A stretch of DNA of 9,054 bases, from NCBI RefSeq assembly GCF_964228735.1, contig NZ_CAXRBQ010000163.1:1-9054 (forward strand). The letters are read 5' to 3'. Position numbers and translations under genes: made by a program. The notes under the pieces were generated by a model. The model had not been told where the DNA came from and ran no database searches. It saw only the letters and a program-made list of their open reading frames with translations. The first letter of the stretch is position 1. Each line of letters starts with the position of its first letter. The stretch is from Pontibacterium sp964228735. Its GTDB lineage: Bacteria; Pseudomonadota; Gammaproteobacteria; Pseudomonadales; Balneatricaceae. Positions 6,224 to 9,054 of the stretch are shown here, one piece after another.

Positions 6224-7162
6224 ATGTCGTTGGATGAACTCGATAGCCGTTCGGGGCAGTTGCTGCGTAAATTTGACCTGAACCTGCTGATTATCTTCGA
6301 AGCGCTGATCACCGAGTGCCACGTCACCCGTGCGGCGAAAAAGGTCTACCTGAGCCAGCCTGCGGTCAGCCACGCGCTGAACCGTATGCGCGAGGAACTG
6401 GGCGATCCGCTCTTAGTCCGCACCGACAAAGGAATGCTGCCGACACCACGGGCACTGGAGATGTTGCCCGCAGTGCAACAGGCCCTGAAGCTGCTGGAAG
6501 CAACCCTGTCGCCACCACAACCGTTTGATCCGGCAACCAGCACACGTCGCTTTGTGATTGCGACCACTGACTACTTTGAACTGGTGCACTACCCGGCGCT
6601 GGTGGCCCGGTTACGTGCGCAGGCGCCCAATGTCAGCGTGGAGATCGAGTTGATTGCCGATCAGGTACTGCAGTCGGGCCTGGAAAACCGAGAGGTAGAT
6701 CTGGTGGTGGGCTTGGAATCGTTTCACGATATTCCAAAGAGACTGGTGACTGAGCTTTGGGTAACCGACGAGCTAGTCTGTCTGGCAGGGCAGGCAAACG
6801 ATGTAGTTACGGAGAAATTATCGTTGGATGCGTTTATCCAACAGCCCCATGTGGTGTTCACCGATGTGGCAGGTGCGCGCCCCAATGCCGTGGATCTGTG
6901 GTTGGACAAGCAGGGGCTTAAACGCCGCTCTGTGTCGTGCAACCTGAGTTACGCAGCCGCCGCACGTATCGTTGCCATGAGTGACGCAATCATCACCTTG
7001 CCCCGCCAGATGGCGGAGCTGTTTACGCAGATGTTGCCGGTCAAGCTGGTGGCACCGCCGGAAGGCCTGGGATCGATCGATATGACCGTGATCCACCATC
7101 CTCTTTATGCCCAAGATCCGGCCATTGCTTGGTTGATCGAACAAGTAAAAAAGGGCGTATAA
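6224..7162 (+). CDS. LysR-type transcriptional regulator, probable regulator of speB
   Basis: This 312-residue protein has the typical family length. The winged helix-turn-helix is at about 18-77: FDLNLLIIFEALITECHVTRAAKKVYLSQ then PAVSHALNRMREELGDPLLVRT. A linker helix at about 78-96 leads to the two-lobed effector domain at about 108-308 (RRFVIATTDYFEL, EVDLVVGL). GGGGAG at 6213-6218 stands five bases before the ATG. The gene is divergent from speB across a 131-base gap, the usual arrangement for a LysR activator and its target. Agmatine, arginine or putrescine is the expected co-inducer by context; this is inference. In P. aeruginosa, ureohydrolase genes for guanidino acids are also controlled by linked regulators, from memory. 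No terminator is seen after it, so read-through into the gene at 7257 is possible. Confidence 0.9.
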   Translation: MSLDELDSRSGQLLRKFDLNLLIIFEALITECHVTRAAKKVYLSQPAVSHALNRMREELGDPLLVRTDKGMLPTPRALEMLPAVQQALKLLEATLSPPQPFDPATSTRRFVIATTDYFELVHYPALVARLRAQAPNVSVEIELIADQVLQSGLENREVDLVVGLESFHDIPKRLVTELWVTDELVCLAGQANDVVTEKLSLDAFIQQPHVVFTDVAGARPNAVDLWLDKQGLKRRSVSCNLSYAAAARIVAMSDAIITLPRQMAELFTQMLPVKLVAPPEGLGSIDMTVIHHPLYAQDPAIAWLIEQVKKGV

Positions 7163-7208
7163 GATTCATATAGATGTGAACGCGGCTAGACTGAAAATGG
7201 AGTCGTGG

Positions 7209-7233
7209 TTATATCAAGCCATACTTATATAAG
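7209..7233 (+). promoter_or_regulatory. AT-rich dyad upstream of the cyclic-nucleotide-fold gene
   Basis: The perfect 10-base palindrome CTTATATAAG (7224-7233) is preceded by an imperfect inverted copy, TTATATCAAG (7209-7218), with five bases between. It lies 24-48 bases before the ATG at 7257, where a -10 box or operator would be. It could be an AT-rich promoter core, an operator, or chance in AT-rich DNA. Confidence 0.3.
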
Positions 7234-7256
7234 TGCAGAAGTTTGAGGTAAGGGGC

Positions 7257-7763
7257 ATGGAAATACTGGATGCAAAACAGGTGATCTATTCGTTGGGGAT
7301 GCCTTACTTCCGAGAATTGGCGACTTTTGGTGCGTTATCTGATGAAGCCATTCAAGACCTGCTCAATCGCGGTAAAATCATGAAAATGGACAAGGGCGAC
7401 TTCATCACCATGCCAACGGGGGAATCCAGCTTTAAGGTGGTGTTACAAGGTAAGATGGCGTTCTACCGTGGCTTTGAAGAACGTCACGTCCTTACCCGAT
7501 ATTTCGAACCTGGCGAGCAGATGGGCTTCGACTGGATGATCGGCCTGATCTCCCATGAAGGTACTGATGTGGCAGTGGAAGATAGTGTGATTGTTGAGAT
7601 CAGCTCACAGCAATTCTTTGATATGCATGTGGACCATCCTGCTGATTTTGGTTTGTTTATGATTAACCTGTCGCGGGAGTTGTCACGTGAAATTGCCATG
7701 CTGGAAGATGTGATTGGTAAGAGTACGGGGTGGCAGGCAATGGAAGAGGGAAAGGGGAGCTGA
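7257..7763 (+). CDS. Stand-alone cyclic-nucleotide-binding-fold protein, no DNA-binding domain
   Basis: This 168-residue protein has a CRP-like beta-roll at about 22-125 (FGALSDEAIQDLLNRGKIMKMDKGDFI; SSFKVVLQGKMAFYRGF; VLTRYFEPGEQMGFDWM; VEDSVIVEISSQQFFDMHVDHP) followed by a long helix at about 127-152. It ends there, so the helix-turn-helix of CRP/FNR proteins is missing. I chose ATG 7257, preceded by GAGGT at 7245-7249; a GTG at 7233 would add eight residues. The phosphate-binding cassette of cAMP binders ends PRxA, but here the matching stretch reads GLISHEGTDVAV, without the arginine, so cAMP binding is doubtful. It follows the LysR gene by 94 bases on the same strand and may share its transcript. 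Role unknown; a sensor or partner protein is likely. Confidence 0.82.
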   Translation: MEILDAKQVIYSLGMPYFRELATFGALSDEAIQDLLNRGKIMKMDKGDFITMPTGESSFKVVLQGKMAFYRGFEERHVLTRYFEPGEQMGFDWMIGLISHEGTDVAVEDSVIVEISSQQFFDMHVDHPADFGLFMINLSRELSREIAMLEDVIGKSTGWQAMEEGKGS

Positions 7764-7797
7764 AGAAAATAACGGATGCGCGAGTGTGAAGCATCCG
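7763..7797 (-). terminator. Intrinsic terminator of the excalibur/lipoprotein unit
   Basis: Read on the minus strand, a perfect 7-base stem CGGATGC/GCATCCG (7797-7791 and 7779-7773, 11-base loop) is followed by TTATTTTCTT (7772-7763). That suits termination of transcripts from the genes at 7870-8628. On the plus strand it begins right after the stop at 7763 but has no T-run, so it is weaker in that direction. GTAG immediately precedes the stem on the minus strand, as in REP elements, so a REP origin is possible. Confidence 0.65.
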
Positions 7798-7869
7798 CTA
7801 CAGGATTATCAAAGCACAAAGAGCTGGATCGACGGGAATTGATAGCCGCTTTGACGAACTAAACATTAG

Positions 7870-8151
7870 TTAAAAGCGGGAGTCGTTTTCGCAAGGTACT
7901 CCATCTCTATCGCCGTCCATCTTGGTATTTGGGCAATTGTTGATGAAGAATACCGCCTCTGCACGTGATGTCATTTGACTGCAGTGTTGCCGTCCATCGC
8001 ATGAAAATCTGGGGGTAGGATTATAAGGCGCGGGTTGTAACTGTTGTTCGTTTGTAGGAGCAGCGATAACTGAGTGAGAAGTATGCGTAGACTTCTGGTA
8101 GTACTGCCACCCTGCGGTGACAACCAGAGCTAGTAGTAAAAGTTTTCTCAA
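7870..8151 (-). CDS. Excalibur calcium-binding domain protein, membrane-anchored or secreted
   Basis: This encodes about 93 residues. A basic MRK and hydrophobic LLLLALVVTAGW (2-15) form a signal anchor or signal peptide without a clear cleavage site, followed by a Pro/Gln-rich linker and the excalibur domain at 50-88. The domain reads SCDGRQHCSQMTS, AEAVFFINNCPNTKMDGDRDGVPCE, with D79, D81 and D83 in the DxDxDG calcium loop. Usual members have a Cys where R63 stands (SQMTSC) and often a last Cys after PCE (as in QQWC); here the chain ends NDSRF. Start choice is uncertain: TTG 8151 has AGGGA eight bases upstream, and TTG 8172 would add seven residues; no ATG fits. It lies 54 bases after the lipoprotein gene on the same strand. 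An envelope role is likely; details unknown. Confidence 0.8.
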   Translation of the reverse strand: MRKLLLLALVVTAGWQYYQKSTHTSHSVIAAPTNEQQLQPAPYNPTPRFSCDGRQHCSQMTSRAEAVFFINNCPNTKMDGDRDGVPCENDSRF

Positions 8152-8205
8152 CGTAAATGTCCCTATTTTCAAATGAGATACTGGCTAAACGTTTTAACCG
8201 CAGCA

Positions 8206-8628
8206 CTACTCGGTGATCGTATAGCTATATGCTACTGGTAAGGAGTTCTTGATATTGGGTATGCCAGAGATATTGGTTTCGAAGTCATGCTCCTTGTACA
8301 TGTATCCTCTGACGTAAACACTTTCTTCTTCAACGACTTTGGTTTCGTCCATGAAGATAAACTTTAATTGCATACGTTCAATTTTGTCATAGGCCCCAGA
8401 GATATCTGTGTTTGTCCAAAGAACGCTGCCGGTTAGTTTATAGTTGTTCTTGCTGATTTCTTTGAGATTGTAATTTAGGTCAAAATATTCAGTTTTATAA
8501 ATGCACTGAGATTTGCCTGTGGCACAAAGATTAGCACGAATTTTTGTAACATCTTTTCCGATGTATTTGGAACTACAGCCGGTCATTGCGACCAAGACAA
8601 CAGAGTAAGTTATTAATTTACGGAGCAT
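8206..8628 (-). CDS. Predicted lipoprotein of unknown function, AT-rich
   Basis: This 140-residue protein has a type II signal peptide: MLRK, hydrophobic LITYSVVLVAM, and lipobox MTGC with lipidated C18, followed by SS, which favours the outer membrane. Two further cysteines, C35 and C42, could form a disulphide in the periplasm. The rest alternates polar and hydrophobic residues in strands (NYKLTGSVLWTN, IERMQLKFIFMDE, KVVEEESVYVRGY, AYSYTIT), suggesting a small beta sandwich. ATG 8628 has AAGGA about eight bases upstream. The gene is visibly more AT-rich than its neighbours, with many AAA, ATT and TTA codons, a hint of recent acquisition. I do not recognise the family. It leads into the excalibur gene and both end at the terminator at 7763-7797. 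Confidence 0.8.
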   Translation of the reverse strand: MLRKLITYSVVLVAMTGCSSKYIGKDVTKIRANLCATGKSQCIYKTEYFDLNYNLKEISKNNYKLTGSVLWTNTDISGAYDKIERMQLKFIFMDETKVVEEESVYVRGYMYKEHDFETNISGIPNIKNSLPVAYSYTITE

Positions 8629-8668
8629 CCTGCTTCCTTGTAGTTGCGTTTATTGGTTAATGATTTTT

Positions 8669-8679
8669 CGGTCAGACCG
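8669..8679. promoter_or_regulatory. Palindrome CGGTCAGACCG upstream of the lipoprotein gene
   Basis: A perfect 5+1+5 base palindrome lies 41-51 bases before the lipoprotein ATG (minus strand). On that strand TTGTAC begins a few bases further upstream and could be a -35, but no good -10 follows at 16-18 bases. It may be an operator or a short hairpin. Support is weak. Confidence 0.25.
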
Positions 8680-8873
8680 TACAAGGTTACGGAGCTTGCT
8701 AGGTCCTTTGGGGACGCAACGAGAGACAGTGGAGAGAAGAGTAAACGAACCATTCCATGGCCTAACGGGAACATCCTTTGGCAATCATTGCCGGGAGGTA
8801 AATCTATCAGTTGTCGTGTTTACGGACAATGGTGGTGATGGATGTTGTTGAGGCAGGGCAAGTATGAGGATTT

Positions 8874-8938
8874 GTAGCAGCGGTCTCTGACCGCGACAGA
8901 TCAAGATCCGGAAAATGTCGCGCTCGGAGAGCGCTTAT
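8874..8938. repeat. Inverted pair of REP-like hairpins (GTAG type)
   Basis: GTAG at 8874-8877 is followed by a hairpin GCGGTC-TCT-GACCGC (8880-8894). A second hairpin GCGCTC-GGA-GAGCGC lies at 8920-8934, facing the other way, with a decayed TATAAGC at its outer edge on the minus strand. The inner arms CGCGACA (8892-8898) and TGTCGCG (8916-8922) are themselves perfect inverted repeats, so the element can fold as two hairpins or one larger cruciform. A GTAG tetranucleotide before a GC hairpin is the mark of REP elements moved by REP-associated tyrosine transposases. No such transposase is in the window. Confidence 0.75.
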
Positions 8939-9054
8939 ATGGACCCGCCCGGTTTGGCAAATAGTGCTTTCGACGTTTAGAGGTAAGATGCACGCTTATA
9001 TCCGGCTTCAGTATTGGACCTGTACACGGCCCTAGCCATTATGAGATGTGCACT

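Larger units (their letters stand above)
8629..9054. other. Right-end region with no convincing gene
   Basis: Apart from the palindrome at 8669-8679 and the REP-like pair at 8874-8938, I see no supported gene. Open frames of 60-odd codons at 8644-8851 have non-ATG or unsupported starts and protein sequence of no recognisable kind. At the right edge the minus strand has one frame open from 9054 to a TAA at 8979-8977 (25 codons, ending GYKRASYL). It could be the end of a gene entering from the right, but it is too short to judge. Confidence 0.5.

Noticed and set aside
7484..7819. 111-codon minus-strand open frame
   Set aside because: It overlaps the cyclic-nucleotide-fold gene in antisense and runs through the terminator hairpin; the sequence has no domain.
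8021..8206. 61-codon minus-strand frame overlapping the excalibur gene
   Set aside because: It has a GTG start without a ribosome site and lies in another frame over the excalibur signal segment.
8644..8851. Two overlapping plus-strand open frames of 63-64 codons
   Set aside because: No usable ribosome site, no recognisable protein pattern; likely chance.

Overview
The window reads as ordinary chromosomal DNA of a gammaproteobacterium, probably a free-living (perhaps marine) Oceanospirillales- or Pseudomonadales-like organism. This rests on the very E. coli-like agmatinase, the CHASE3-GGDEF signalling protein, the LysR regulator, strong AGGAGG-type ribosome sites, and small palindromic repeats of kinds familiar from that class. 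The genus cannot be fixed from the sequence alone. There is no rRNA, tRNA, CRISPR array, transposase or prophage gene.

Layout. 1-221: edge region with a possible short ORF broken at an A5 run. 222-470 (-): conserved small acidic protein. 718-2052 (+): membrane-anchored CHASE3-GGDEF diguanylate cyclase. 2177-2515 (+): carboxymuconolactone-decarboxylase/AhpD-fold protein lacking the redox cysteines. 2536-2670: tandem hairpin repeat. 2800-3342 (+): small two-helix membrane protein, possibly stress-induced, ending at a bidirectional terminator shared with the convergent gene. 3455-4882 (-): APC-superfamily antiporter of the glutamate:GABA antiporter type. 5142-6092 (-): agmatinase SpeB. 6224-7162 (+): LysR-type regulator divergent from speB. 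7257-7763 (+): stand-alone cyclic-nucleotide-binding-fold protein. 7870-8151 and 8206-8628 (-): excalibur-domain protein and AT-rich lipoprotein, probably one transcription unit, with a U-tract terminator at 7763-7797. 8629-9054: no convincing gene, but an inverted pair of REP-like hairpins.

The functional core is the block 3455-7162. A divergent LysR regulator faces an agmatinase followed by an amino-acid/polyamine-type antiporter on the same strand. The natural reading is import of agmatine or arginine (perhaps with putrescine export), hydrolysis of agmatine to putrescine and urea, and control by the LysR protein. The cyclic-nucleotide-fold protein just downstream of the regulator may belong to the same response.

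No clearly new multi-gene system is evident. The best leads are the antiporter-agmatinase-LysR module with its structured 259-base spacer, the cyclic-nucleotide fold without its phosphate-binding arginine, the cysteine losses in the AhpD-fold and excalibur proteins, and the two different palindromic repeat families.
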